Origin: Paracyclopina nana
Lineage: Eukaryota > Arthropoda > Copepoda > Cyclopoida > Cyclopettidae
Assembly: GCA_019096065.1 (NCBI GenBank)
Contig: JAGUCH010000004.1
Coordinates: 806,001-870,000, forward strand
DNA: 64,000 nt
Direction: 5' to 3'
In this document: positions 54,703 to 64,000 of the stretch, piece after piece
Position numbering within the stretch: the stretch's first letter is position 1
Layout of the letters: every line of letters begins with the position of its first letter
Notes under the pieces: generated by a model
The model's input: the letters and a program-made list of their open reading frames with translations, nothing else
Databases searched by the model: none
Told to the model about the DNA's origin: nothing
Position numbers and translations under genes: made by a program

Positions 54703-55409
54703 TGATGGACGACAAGTTCATCATGGCGTTATGATATGGAAATGGGATGACAGAAACAGAAGGAAGAAGAAGATGACTATTCAACGCAAAAATATCAACC
54801 ATAACCTCGCAACCTCCAGTTGAATTGCATCAGAAATATGGGAAGGAAGATGAAGCTACCTGGAAGGGAGGTTAGCCTTGGGAGGACAAGGCAGGATTGC
54901 GGGGAAGAGGGGAGTTCTTCAGGGGACCTCAGAGAAGCAACATGTCAACTTTATAGCTAGAAGTTGACTGGTGTGAACTCTGCCAGCAGCTGGAACCAGA
55001 AGATCCTCACCAAGTTTGATGTGTACAGTACTGAAGAGGCAGCCACAGAGAAGAACTTTATTGTTATATACATATTGTTTTGAGCTCTGACTAGAAGCAG
55101 CTGTTATTCGTGTTGTGCCTGCTAATGAATAGAAAATACCACCAGACCTTAATGAAGTATATTAGTGCTCGGACTCATAGCGAGGTCCTGATCCCTGGAA
55201 TGATCAGGGTGAAAGGGCGAGCCTTAACCACTGGTCAACTGTACATAAGCGTGCCGAGAGGTTCCTTGCCAGAAGCTGTGTACGTGAGGCTGCGGCCTCT
55301 GCATAGCGGCTTGTGAGACCTGGCAGCTCCGGTGTTGCGAATGAGTACTGGACTTGGGACCGATGCTTAACCTTCCTAGGTTCCTGAAGAGAGTACGAAT
55401 TGTACACCA
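54703..55409 (+). repeat. Inner giant element 3' LTR (707 bp)
   Basis: Matches 30689-31395 except for C at 55405 in place of A; followed by the target duplication GATG (55410-55413). Confidence 0.93.
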
Positions 55410-55553
55410 GATGTAGCGGTGAATGGGCAACCTTCCGGACTTCTGGCGGCTCCACGGGCTCCACGGTTTCCACAGGTTCCACTGGAGGGGTCCAATCAAG
55501 TCCTATTCTGGTCGTAACGTGCACCAGAGACATGATGTACTTATTGCCCATCA
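55410..55553 (-). repeat. Outer giant element 3' LTR, right piece
   Basis: Minus-strand reading starts TGATGGGCAATAAGTACATC directly after the purine tract and resembles 6032-6120. It begins on the plus strand with the GATG duplication (55410-55413) of the inner insertion. Confidence 0.8.
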
Positions 55554-55655
55554 TTCCCCGGCCCTAACTTTTTCAGCTTTTGAAATATTTTAAGCTCTAA
55601 AAATATAAAAAAGGTGTCATTGATCGCTTACATCACATTAAGGTTGATACAGTTA

Positions 55656-57541
55656 TTATACTAACGTTGCGCCTCCCAGGCCACTCATTCGCACAGTAAG
55701 GCGCTGATTTTGGTCAGCATCTTTCTTGCGATCTCCTCTATTGTAGCGAAGCCGTGAGCGGGATGTATTAGGTCTCACATAGCCTCCATCATCATAACAT
55801 CGGCTGCATACTCGCCGCCTTTTCCAAATCAATATGCCCATACACGTGAATCCCAGTGCTGCAGACAATAGGCTCACCGTCAGGATTATTTCCCAATTAT
55901 TGAATAAACCTCCAAGTTCATCTTCAGGGAATTTTGTAAAGAACTTCACCATATCACTTTCCCAAGGAGAGTCCTCGTATCCAGTACTTTGAGTTCCAAG
56001 GGAAACCTTACAATTGCTAAGGATCTGATAGGATCCTGGTTCCAATACCATCGAGTTCTTGAAGTCATTTAAACAAGTCCTATTAATCATTGCACTTGAG
56101 ACCAAATTTAAGAACCCTTTATAATTAGCACATCCCACATCAGTGAGCGTGTTAGTTTTAAGTGGCTCTAATTCACAGGCGTCAAAAGGGTCACCCAGAG
56201 CTAGCCCTAAAAGTACTTTAGCACAGTGTTGGACTCCTTCTGTCAAGTCAAAGTCCTTGTTTTCACACACGGTTAAATTATGGTCATGAACGAAGCAATC
56301 ACTATAGATGGGTATTTCCCGAGACACAAACACTAGATCATTTGGCGGGTCAAATACCTATCATGCAGAAAGAATCCGTTTTTGCTTCGTGACACAATAT
56401 GATATGTGACCTCAGGGGTAGGGTCCATTTCTTTATACCCAACTATTCCCTGAGTGACAAAGTCTCCACTCTGCTCAGTGTTCGCCAACGGTTCATAAAC
56501 ATTAGTAATGGTGGCCGCATTTCTGTCACTATTATGCGCCAGAGTTGGTAAGCTGAACCGTGTGCCTGCCTGCCCAAAATTTCTGGCAAATTGCACAACT
56601 GTGTCAGCATATGACAATACTTGCTGCAGATCATTTGGTAATAATCCAGACTTCAAAAATACCTTGCTAAAACCTTTCAGTAGTCGAAAGGCCAAAGAAA
56701 CTTTCGGTGGTACTCTCAGTGGAGTGGTATTTGCTATCATGCCATCGGTGAATTTTGTCGATTTACCTGATTCTGCTAGGGCCATCACGGCGTTGTAGGC
56801 CTTTTCTAGGAAGCTTTTCCTCCCAGACAATTCAGATTTGACAAAGTCCTTATGGGTGATGACAAAGTCATTTTGGACACATATCGTTGCCTTCCCATCA
56901 CTGTGTGGTGCATGGGCTTTAACTGACGTCATGGTCCTCGGCCCTTGTCCCACAGTGAAATACCCCGTGATACACGGGTAACCTGCAATTATCTCATCGT
57001 CCGGTTTTTTCTCATACCCCACTTGAGGAAATGTGGTTTTCCCATCCAAGGACATAGGTACCTCATTGACAATTCGAAACTTTACACATAAAGTCACCTT
57101 AGTGGCAAGAGGGCTTTCCTTTGCCGTATAACGTAATAGTTCTAGAAAAACGTCCATGTCTTCATAAGTTTTAGGGGCAAATGGTACAAACCCTTGACGT
57201 TTGGAGCAAGCTTTGTCGATGGTGTTAGGGGTACTCTCTTCACCAACTGCCAACATATTCCCAATGTGGACCAAGTCCTCCTTGTCCTTAACTTCTTTTA
57301 CCACGGTGTCAATATTATTCAGGACGCCAATTGTTGATTGCAAAAGGCCACTGTAATCCTTCGTATCTAACACCATAGCCTTTTTCACCATTCTAGGATG
57401 GTGGACCACTCTAACTGGAACTAGGGCATGTCCGGAATGGCAAAGTGCCTCATCCAGTACGAACTGAGTATTTGGGTAGTTGGACAGGCCCCAAGTGCCA
57501 GATCCCAAAAGGGTGAGTATGAAGACCAATTCAAACAACAT
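55656..57541 (-). pseudogene. Outer-element gene D', envelope-like glycoprotein with frameshift
   Basis: Homologue of D over its full length, with a signal peptide (MLFELVFILTLLGS), matching Cys and N-glycosylation positions, a membrane helix, a basic tail and a C-terminal GGATLV. The frame breaks near 56345 by a one-base change: total span is 1,886 nt, one short of a multiple of three. A TATAAGG lies about 60 bp upstream at 57598-57604. The break may be decay or an assembly error. Confidence 0.75.
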
Positions 57542-57778
57542 CTTACCAGCACAAATTCTGATCAGAAACTATATGGGCCCCAAGACCGCTAACTTTCCTT
57601 ATAAACCCAGACAAGTGTGGGCACGCCACCTTACTATGTCTAGACACTCTTTGCTTTTTTCCATTGGTTTTTATTATCATAGCATGTCGACATGTATGGT
57701 AAAAAGTTAAGAGTATTGGCCCACAACCAAGTATTTTATCAATATGTACAATTCGATTCTGATGGGTAATTTCATTTT

Positions 57779-59077
57779 TTAGAACTGCCCGACAAATCCA
57801 TTAATCGCCTCAGTGAATACCTTGATGTCGCTGGGGGTCATTTCCTCCATTTTAGCCTGGAGGAGATAGTTCACACGCTCCTTATTCTTATCGACTTTGG
57901 AGCGCTTAGCGTGCAATATATCTGGTCCATTCGTTCCTGCACCAAAAGGGCGCCCGCGCGCTACATCGGCGTACAGTCTAGGTCCTCGCCTTGGTTTTTG
58001 TTGCCAAGACTTCTCCACGAACGCGGCTAGTTTTTGGGGCCTGGCCCCGGCTGTGTACCTAACGCATTGCGGATACGTTCCAATGGCTCGATCCACAAAC
58101 TGGGCTACCATGGTAGGCAGGAGTGCGGTCATATCGATCTTCACGTCCAATTTTCGTGGTGCTTGGGCCACGCCATTGTTAAGGCAGGACGGCGGTCCCA
58201 CATACAGTTGCAAGTAAGGCGACGTCAAATCATGGAACATCCGCGGATCCCAAAATGATGAGTCCAATGTTGGCATGATCTGAATGCAGCCTCGCTTGGT
58301 ATAATGTTTGGAGACTACTACAGGGAGTTGAGCTCCACCCTGTCCACGGATTCCATGGACATAATACCCAACAGCTGTTGGGCTCTGGACGGCAGACCAA
58401 CTTCTGACATTGGCCAACTTATGGACATTCTCGTCATATTCCATCTTGTCAGGCAAATTGTAGACTGGTAGATTGTCTAGCATCGGAAATATAACAAGAA
58501 AATCGGGAATCTCCCCTCCTTTACTCACTGGCTCGATAATCAATTCAATGCAGTCAAAGTTTTTCACCTTCAATGGCCTACGAGGCTCGGTCCGTTCATA
58601 GGGTTCTCCATTTATCCTAATCGTTAGGTCAAAAGGCACCTCCTTTCCAACAGTCATGACCTCTTTCGTAGCTATCTTCAACAGGCTTGCATCATAATGC
58701 TGCTGTATAGTAGCTCTGGTCCGGCTCGCCTCCCTCGCATAGGCCTGTAGGCCCTCCATGTGGGGAGGCCTGATCAAATCCTCAAATGGCAATGGGTACC
58801 CCAAACTGGAGGATACCCTTTCCAATGGGACCTCGAGGGGTTCCTCTTGGTCCTGGTGTCTAGTCGCCTGATTTAGGGCTTGGTTCTCAGTATTGACAGC
58901 AGGCATGTTGCGATCCATAACTGGCTCATCATCCTTTAGGAGCTCACTAACCTCATGCTCGTTGAACTCTCCAGTCTTATCAGTCTCCATCATGGAGACC
59001 AATGCAGATTCTCCTTCCATGGATTCGGTGATCAGAGACATCCTTAGGTTATCGAGGCTATTCAAGCTATCGCTCAT
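57779..59077 (-). CDS. Outer-element gene C' (432 aa)
   Basis: Homologue of C with an intact frame. The start at 59077 shares GGAAATGAGC with C. TATAAAAAG lies about 40 bp upstream. The acidic N-terminal region is about 100 residues shorter than in C. The core blocks (FEDLIRPP, RRPLKV, LPVVVSKH, SPYLQLYVG), the NLS-like AKRSKVDKNK and the final FVGQF are conserved. Survival of an open frame despite heavy divergence indicates past selection on the protein. Confidence 0.75.
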   Translation of the reverse strand: MSDSLNSLDNLRMSLITESMEGESALVSMMETDKTGEFNEHEVSELLKDDEPVMDRNMPAVNTENQALNQATRHQDQEEPLEVPLERVSSSLGYPLPFEDLIRPPHMEGLQAYAREASRTRATIQQHYDASLLKIATKEVMTVGKEVPFDLTIRINGEPYERTEPRRPLKVKNFDCIELIIEPVSKGGEIPDFLVIFPMLDNLPVYNLPDKMEYDENVHKLANVRSWSAVQSPTAVGYYVHGIRGQGGAQLPVVVSKHYTKRGCIQIMPTLDSSFWDPRMFHDLTSPYLQLYVGPPSCLNNGVAQAPRKLDVKIDMTALLPTMVAQFVDRAIGTYPQCVRYTAGARPQKLAAFVEKSWQQKPRRGPRLYADVARGRPFGAGTNGPDILHAKRSKVDKNKERVNYLLQAKMEEMTPSDIKVFTEAINGFVGQF

Positions 59078-59441
59078 TTCCAGACTGTTGCTGTAGGGCC
59101 GTAAACTGCCCTTTTTATACGCATCTTTACAGGTATGCCCCACACTCTCGGGCATTTAAATGCGTGGGTTGTCCCTTTTAAAAAACCCAAGGTCATTTTT
59201 TGTCTAGGTAAAAAAGAACAAGGTAACAGGACTTATACCACTTCCTTATAAGATGGGCGCGTGCGCGCACGCTCATCGTCGAGTTGCACGGACATTTTTG
59301 ACTTCCTAGGTCGAGAAACGTAGCGAGGGTGCAACAGGCAGTTGCAACTCTCAGCTTTCACTTAATGTTGATCATTCTCCCATCGGACTTCGTCCAAGCT
59401 GGTCACTTTTCTAGAGATATTCCAATCCTAATCAACTCGCG
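59078..59441. promoter_or_regulatory. Bidirectional C'/B' promoter region
   Basis: 364-bp divergent spacer. TTATAAG near 59245 is the probable TATA box for B', and TATAAAAAG at 59111-59118 (minus) serves C'. An alternating GCGCGTGCGCGCACGC run at about 59250 could adopt Z-DNA. Confidence 0.5.
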
Positions 59442-60492
59442 ATGGTCATTTTAGCCTGGGTTTCTCTAACTCCAGAGGGCAGCTCTACAGAGGCTCCCAC
59501 TGAGGTTCCAATCCAGCCATCAACGGAGGATCCTGCGCTAGTGGATTCTCAAACCACGGGCCCAGTAGGTCCTACTGTTGCTATTCCTGAGAGTGGCATT
59601 TCTGAAGCTGAGGGTGGACCTGGATTTGACCCAGCTCCTGTCGATCCCTTTGAGGTGGAGGTGTTTGACCCCCGAGATTTAATGCCAGCGGTACCAAATG
59701 GTTATCGTCCCGTTGCCCCTCAGAGGGACTGGATCGATGAGGTTTTCAATTATCACCGATACGGTGTAATGGGGTGGATCGGTCTTGGAGCCTCCATTGG
59801 GATGGCTTTGGTAAGTTCAACTTTATGGCTAGTTTTGCAACTATGGCCAAATTTTATTTACCACCTCTTCCTTACAGATTTTGCTTGGCATGTTGGTGTA
59901 CTTCTGCGTGTGGACATCACGATGGTGCCGTAGGTTCGTGGCCACGTTTCGAGCTATTAAATGCGGAGTCAGCGGCTGCCAGTGGAGCCATGCAAATGCT
60001 TCCAACAAAGGCCCCATCTGAGCATGCAGCGGTATTCCACTGCTGTACACCAGAGGTCCGAGCTTTGCCACCAGCCCCGATTATGCGTGACCCTGATGTC
60101 CATTCGCTCCAAATGGCAATGGCTGCCATGGACCCCTATGGAACACTACGCCGGAATCCCAGCATCATGTCCGGGCTGGCCCACATCTATGACGTCCCTA
60201 ATCCCAAGGGCTGGGTAAGGACCTATCAATTTATGAACTGTAAACAGGTTACTCATGTACTCTTTTTCGTGCACCTTTTCAGGTACCTGTTACTGAAGGG
60301 TGTGGACCGCGGACTTTGAAGAGACGATCTCGCCGGGCTCGAGCCCGAGATAACCGTCGCTTGGATTCGGCAGCGGAGTCCATTCCGGACAAGGACGAGA
60401 TCACTGAGGCTGAACCTCTCTCAATCGCAGATGAGGACCAGGATTCCGCCGAGTCAAAGGCTTCCCAGGACGTGAACAGCGATGCCAACTAA
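59442..60492 (+). CDS. Outer-element gene B', Pro/Thr-rich membrane protein (probably frameshifted)
   Basis: Exons 59442-59810, 59878-60214 and 60283-60492 mirror gene B. The ectodomain is Pro/Thr/Glu-rich. The membrane segment again spans the first junction (WIGLGASIGMAL then ILLGMLVYFCVW). Exon 3 again encodes a basic cluster (LKRRSRRARARDNRR). In exon 2 the frame set by exon 1 meets a TGA near 60028, while the frame that joins exon 3 is open there, so one frame change or an unseen splice lies between about 59935 and 60028. An AATAAA is at 60820-60825. Confidence 0.6.
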
Positions 60493-61000
60493 GGATCGCC
60501 ACAGACTTATTGCAAGACGAAGAACGCTTTCTTTTCGCACGTATTTAAGCGCGTTTTCTGTAACTTTTCGCACTTTGTACTTTCATCGCGTTGCAACTTT
60601 CTCACTTTATAACTCGCACTTTTCCGCAGTCTTCGCAGACTTTTCCACTTTTTCAAGAACTAGCAGACTTTTCGAGGCCTCGTAGACTTTTCGAGGCCTT
60701 GAAGACTTTTTTAAAGCCGGCTTTTGCACTTGCACTCGTCTTGTTTTTATTTTGATCTGATCTCAAAGCTTCCAATATACTCGAGTATATACTATAGTAC
60801 TTGTATTCTATATATATGTAATAAAGAATTCGAATTCAAGTGGAGTAGTAGGTATTAGCAAAGCCGTTACCTTCATCTGACAGCGCTCCCAGACTTTACG
60901 TAGATGCACGTAATAAAAAGAGGCTTTTTTACACGAAATTTGGCCGATTTCAGACCGGATTTTTCTGGTAGCGCGCCTTGTTTACTAAAAAGTCCAAAAC
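60493..61000 (+). other. B' 3' UTR and B'-A' spacer
   Basis: Contains many short repeats of the type ACTTTTCGCA and AGACTTTTCGAGGCC (60530-60710), then AATAAA (60820). The conserved upstream element CTGGTAGCGC of gene A lies at about 60966. No further gene. Confidence 0.5.
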
Positions 61001-61725
61001 ATGGCGGGCTTCCTACACGGCTTGTTCGTAAGTTTTTATTTCGATTAAAATCCGGTGAATCCTTTCGTTAAACTGTATCTTTTTCATTGGGAATGCAGAA
61101 TCCTTCTACTACAACGGTGGCGCCAGCCACCGAGGCTCCCGTAGGGGCGCCCCCCGCGGCCGAGTCCGCGGCGGGGTGGCCCCAGCCACCTGCGGCCCCG
61201 CCCGCAGGCCCTTTGGGCCATCAGGAGGCGTGTCCTCCCTGCCCCGTTCAGGGCTTCGTAAGTGCATTATTCGTTATCTATTTGGTCAAAGCTCGACTTT
61301 TTTCTCGTATTACAGGCCGAAGAGATCCTCTAGGGCGTGGCCCTGAACGTGGCAGGGGCGGCCACGTATTACGTGGTGGTGCTCCCCGCCCTCGTCTGGG
61401 TCCACCGGACGAAGCCGAGAGGCCTCTACCGGCTTGTCAGCCGCGTGTGGGCGGAGCCCGAGGACCTCCCCCGCATTTCTGCGTGGGTCCTCCGCATGAT
61501 GGGCGTGGCGGAGGCGGACCCCCTCGAAGGAGTCGTCTAGTAAGTCTAACTTATTCACTTAAGCTATCACAGCTTCACTATATTCATCTTATCTTTTGCA
61601 GAAATCGTCTCGTTATCGGTAGGCCACCGCACCGGCCAGGGCTGGCCCCAACGTGGCCCAAGGCCAGCCCGCCCCCCTCGCCTGGAGGCCTCCCTTACGG
61701 GACAATAAAGTCCACGTTCATTGTA
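61001..61725 (+). CDS. Outer-element gene A': small GC-rich protein, spliced, internal TAG
   Basis: Exons 61001-61027 (MAGFLHGLF), 61099-61257, 61316-61539 and 61602 onward, with AATAAA at 61704-61709. Exon 2 is Pro/Ala-rich. Exon 3 has the same five codons followed by TAG at 61331-61333, then an in-frame membrane segment (YYVVVLPALVWV), the conserved RGLYRLVSR and PLEGVV. The terminal stop is split by an intron after TA (donor TA|GTAAGT), giving TAA when spliced and TAG when not. Coding exons are markedly GC-rich against AT-rich surroundings, and almost every codon after the TAG ends in G or C. Confidence 0.7.
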
Positions 61726-63344
61726 CTTTTGTGTCTACTGTGTTTACCGCAACTCATTTCGCGTTTACCTCAGCAGATAGCTCAGCCTTATGAAGCTCAG
61801 CACCTTTCTAGTCAAGTTCAGCAGTTCATTATCATAGCCAAGCACATTTCGAGTCCAATTTTTTACATTTCATGGCCAAAAGGACCGTAGACCATATCTC
61901 AGGCGTCAAGAATTGCATTTTATTAGCGAATCATTAGCGGCCCAAATCCACAGATTCGGGCCTGTAAATAAGCTAGCATTCCAGCTCGACCTTGACGGCC
62001 TTGACACTGCAAACGATGCTTCAATGTTCAAGAAAAGCGTTCACTATAGCCCTGCATTCCAGCTCGGGCTTGATGCAGCACCATATTTGAGTGTCTGTGA
62101 TTACTACCGGCCAAGCGTTGGTGCTTATGGGCTACCAATGCCAATTTGGCATCCTTTTTTTCCTTGGGCATTCCGGCTCGGCCTTGAGTGCGGCGAAGGA
62201 AACGTAGTCCCTACAGGACTGGAAAACCGGCCGTATGTCATTGCACATAGCAAAAGCAAGCTCAAGCACTAGGCAATGGCACAATATTCTTTTCCATATC
62301 AGGCTAGAAGACGTGTATTTTTCATTTTCTCACATGTCAGTCTACAATGTGTGCTGACCTAGCTTGTTTTGCTAGTGCTGTGTTTAGCGTAAATTGAGTT
62401 CTCCACCAAAAAAGAGGGGATTCATGTGGCAACTGCAAGATAGCCATATTTCAGCACTTCTTTTATTTAACAATATGCCTAATCTTTGTGCACTTTGAAC
62501 CTTTTCTTCTGTTAGTCCATCTGGCGATCATTAGCGGTATCATTATAACATTAGTCATTTTCATTCTCTTGACTTTTATGCAACGTTTTATTTTATTCCT
62601 TGTACCCGCATAATAAATCCCGGAATTTGAGTCACCACTCGAGCCAAGTATGGCCATTTTTGAGTTTAGTTAGGTTCAAAAACCTTCCCAGGTGAATTGT
62701 AGGTGCACCGGCGGTTCCAATCTTCATTGTTCGTTTCAGCCTTGGGCAAAACGTTTTTGGTTCGTGGTTAGGCGCATGGTGGCGCCACCATTCTACATCT
62801 CCAAGCGAAGCCGCTCAAACTGGATTTTTCTAGTGTGGGAGCGTCTCTGGATTTTTGTTCCATAACAACTTTTTGCCCCCCTTGGAGTCGGGTATCTGTT
62901 CGACAAAAGCTGGCTCAGCGTCTTTGCGCAATGCAACTCACATTTCAGTCTATCTTGCTCAAATGTTTTTTGTCTAGCCATTTTGAACAGACTCATAGAT
63001 TATGTTTTATCTGTTATCACTGACTTGCATAGCTATTATAGCATTATAGCTCTGCATTCCAGCTCGGTCTTGATGCGTGCATCAAGTTCGGGTGCTCATA
63101 ACCGAAATTAATTTAAAAGATTGAGGTTGTCAGCACCGATCTTTTCAGCTAATTTCGGTTAGCACTAATAATAATATATGAAGCAGATTTTGCGACATTT
63201 ATGTGCTAGTGTTCAGGTTTATAGTTTTGTGTAGTCGTTTGCCATATCCATCATTTTCTAGAAATTTTGTTTACAATACTTTCTCAGAGCACGAGGGCGC
63301 TCAAATTTTGTGAAATTTTTGGGGCGCAGGCTGCATTTCCTGCG
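61726..63344. other. Outer-element non-coding region with a repeated CATTCCAGCTCG motif
   Basis: The motif CATTCC(A/G)GCTCG followed by (A/G)(C/T)CTTGA occurs at 61977, 62055, 62169 and 63055. An open plus-strand frame over 61913-62272 contains three versions of the encoded AFQLGLD, but it lacks an early ATG. The region corresponds in position to the inner element's 42.6-48.4 kb array. GGCGC-containing motifs occur near 62773 and 63295. Confidence 0.5.
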
Positions 63345-63426
63345 GCTACGTATATATACTCCCCCCTCCACAATTTTCTGCATTTTGTGGGAACTGCAGT
63401 GAGCAGTCACACAAAATTCAGGTAAG
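63345..63426 (+). promoter_or_regulatory. Putative promoter and leader exon, outer element
   Basis: A TATA box (GTATATATACTC, about 63349) is followed by a C-run, about 60 bp of leader and the strong donor TTCAG|GTAAGTATG at 63421. It matches the antisense element at 44512-44590 of the inner element in orientation and design. Confidence 0.45.
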
Positions 63427-63532
63427 TATGTTTTCGAATCTTTTACTATAAAAGATCTTATCGGCTAGGCTAATTTTATTCAATGTTATTTAAACGATGG
63501 CGCCCGTGGGCACCATCCATGATATCAATAAC

Positions 63533-63811
63533 CTAAATCGTGCCATAGTAAGAAGAGAAACGCGGCACATATTGAACTTTATTTTCATTTAGAATTACAA
63601 TTTCGTTTGTCACACATAGACTGTTGGGCAAATGAAATGTAAAATGGTATTTTATGGGGAAACACTTGTTCACCTCCAAGATACCCCAGTTGTATCCAAA
63701 GCTGATGAGTTCACCAGCATATAGGTTTTTTGTTGTCTTTAGTAGCCACAAAGGAGCGGCCCATTCCAATAGAGAGTGGGTCCCTACATTTTGTTGAGGC
63801 ATGAAGACCAT
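63533..63811 (-). other. Open frame of unknown nature (92 codons)
   Basis: Minus-strand frame with ordinary protein-like composition (HSLLEWAAPLWLLKTTKNLY). It is in the sense direction of the outer element. No domain recognised, and no splice or promoter support. It could be a pol-tail remnant or chance. Confidence 0.25.
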
Positions 63812-64000
63812 AGTTTGGGCTGATTATTCGCCCAGGCACAAAGCTGTACTTAGTATTTCAAGATCCCTTCTTAGGGAGATGAATCCCATTTTTGTACAGA
63901 TTTCCATGTTCCATCCTACTCAAAGTCCGGAGGCGTCACGCCTAGACCTGCGTTATGCAACCAGGTCATGGTCGAGACACTCTGATATTATAGGCACAGT

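Larger units (their letters stand above)
30689..55409 (+). mobile_element. Inner giant LTR retroelement, complete, 24.7 kb
   Basis: 707-bp LTRs, a 4-bp GATG duplication, a primer-binding site, purine tract GGGCCGGGG, gag, a divergent Ty3-like pol, 5.8 kb of non-coding sequence, antisense spliced genes A and B, and sense genes C and D. LTRs differ by one base in my reading (31391 A, 55405 C), implying recent insertion. The length is two to four times that of usual metazoan LTR elements. The only coding defect seen is a frame change within pol near 38755-38785. Confidence 0.9.
29903..64000 (-). mobile_element. Outer giant LTR retroelement (minus strand, 3' part; runs past window)
   Basis: Its 3' LTR occupies 55553 down to 55410, continues at 30688 and ends at 29903; the inner giant element splits it. 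Upstream on the minus strand come the purine tract AGGGCCGGGGAA (55554-55565), gene D', gene C', then antisense genes B' and A', and non-coding DNA to the window edge. gag and pol would lie beyond 64000. It is a diverged relative of the inner element and carries a frameshift in D' and probably one in B', so it is older. Confidence 0.8.

Noticed and set aside
50513-59441. Reading A-B-C-D and D'-C'-B'-A' as one large inverted duplication or palindrome
   Set aside because: The LTRs, the GATG duplication and the split outer LTR explain it as one element inserted in another in opposite orientation; the protein copies are also far too diverged for a recent duplication.
61913-62272. 119-codon frame with repeated AFQLGLD peptides as a gene
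   Set aside because: No early ATG, and a fourth copy of the DNA motif at 63055 lies outside the frame, so the repeat is better treated as non-coding.

Overview
The window is animal (metazoan) nuclear DNA. It holds a spliced PRPF6 gene, three tandem Golgi-type carbohydrate sulfotransferase genes and a large mass of nested LTR retroelements. Introns are very short (about 52-117 bp) and one recurrent sulfotransferase intron appears to be GC-AG. Short introns, env-bearing Ty3-like elements and a possible chuvirus-like env would fit a crustacean or other arthropod, or a larvacean tunicate. I cannot place the species from the sequence alone.

Layout. (1) 117-3086: PRPF6, 3 exons. (2) 3100-14405: three minus-strand copies of one 468-residue sulfotransferase gene. 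The first two lie in near-identical direct repeats with a 4,862-bp period; each repeat also carries the last codons of PRPF6, a MITE and an LTR-like fragment. (3) 14629-28314: a minus-strand, pol-less LTR element (element 1). Its single ORF is split by a plus-strand Ty3/gypsy-like gag-pol-env element (element 2, 16867-27295) with identical LTRs but a decayed coding region. (4) 28315-29902: host sequence resumes, with a 148-bp foldback palindrome and a tRNA-like sequence. (5) 29903-64000: two giant LTR retroelements of one family, nested head-on. The inner one (30689-55409, plus strand, 24.7 kb, 707-bp LTRs, GATG target duplication) sits inside the 3' LTR of the outer one, which is on the minus strand and runs off the right edge.

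Both giant elements carry the same four-gene cassette next to their 3' LTR. Genes A and B are antisense to the element and contain introns. Genes C and D are sense and intronless. A is a small GC-rich single-pass protein with a conserved in-frame TAG. B is a Thr/Pro-rich type I-like membrane protein with a basic tail. C is an unrecognised soluble protein. D is an envelope-like glycoprotein ending in a PDZ-ligand-like TLV. Introns in antisense genes would not be removed from the sense genomic RNA, which explains why only A and B kept them. The inner element also has a long gag, a divergent Ty3-like pol with a two-helix membrane segment before the protease, a roughly 560-residue tail after integrase, and a 5.8-kb non-coding region built of diverged ~830-bp units with CTCF-like motifs. 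I know of no described element with this architecture and regard it as the main discovery candidate here.
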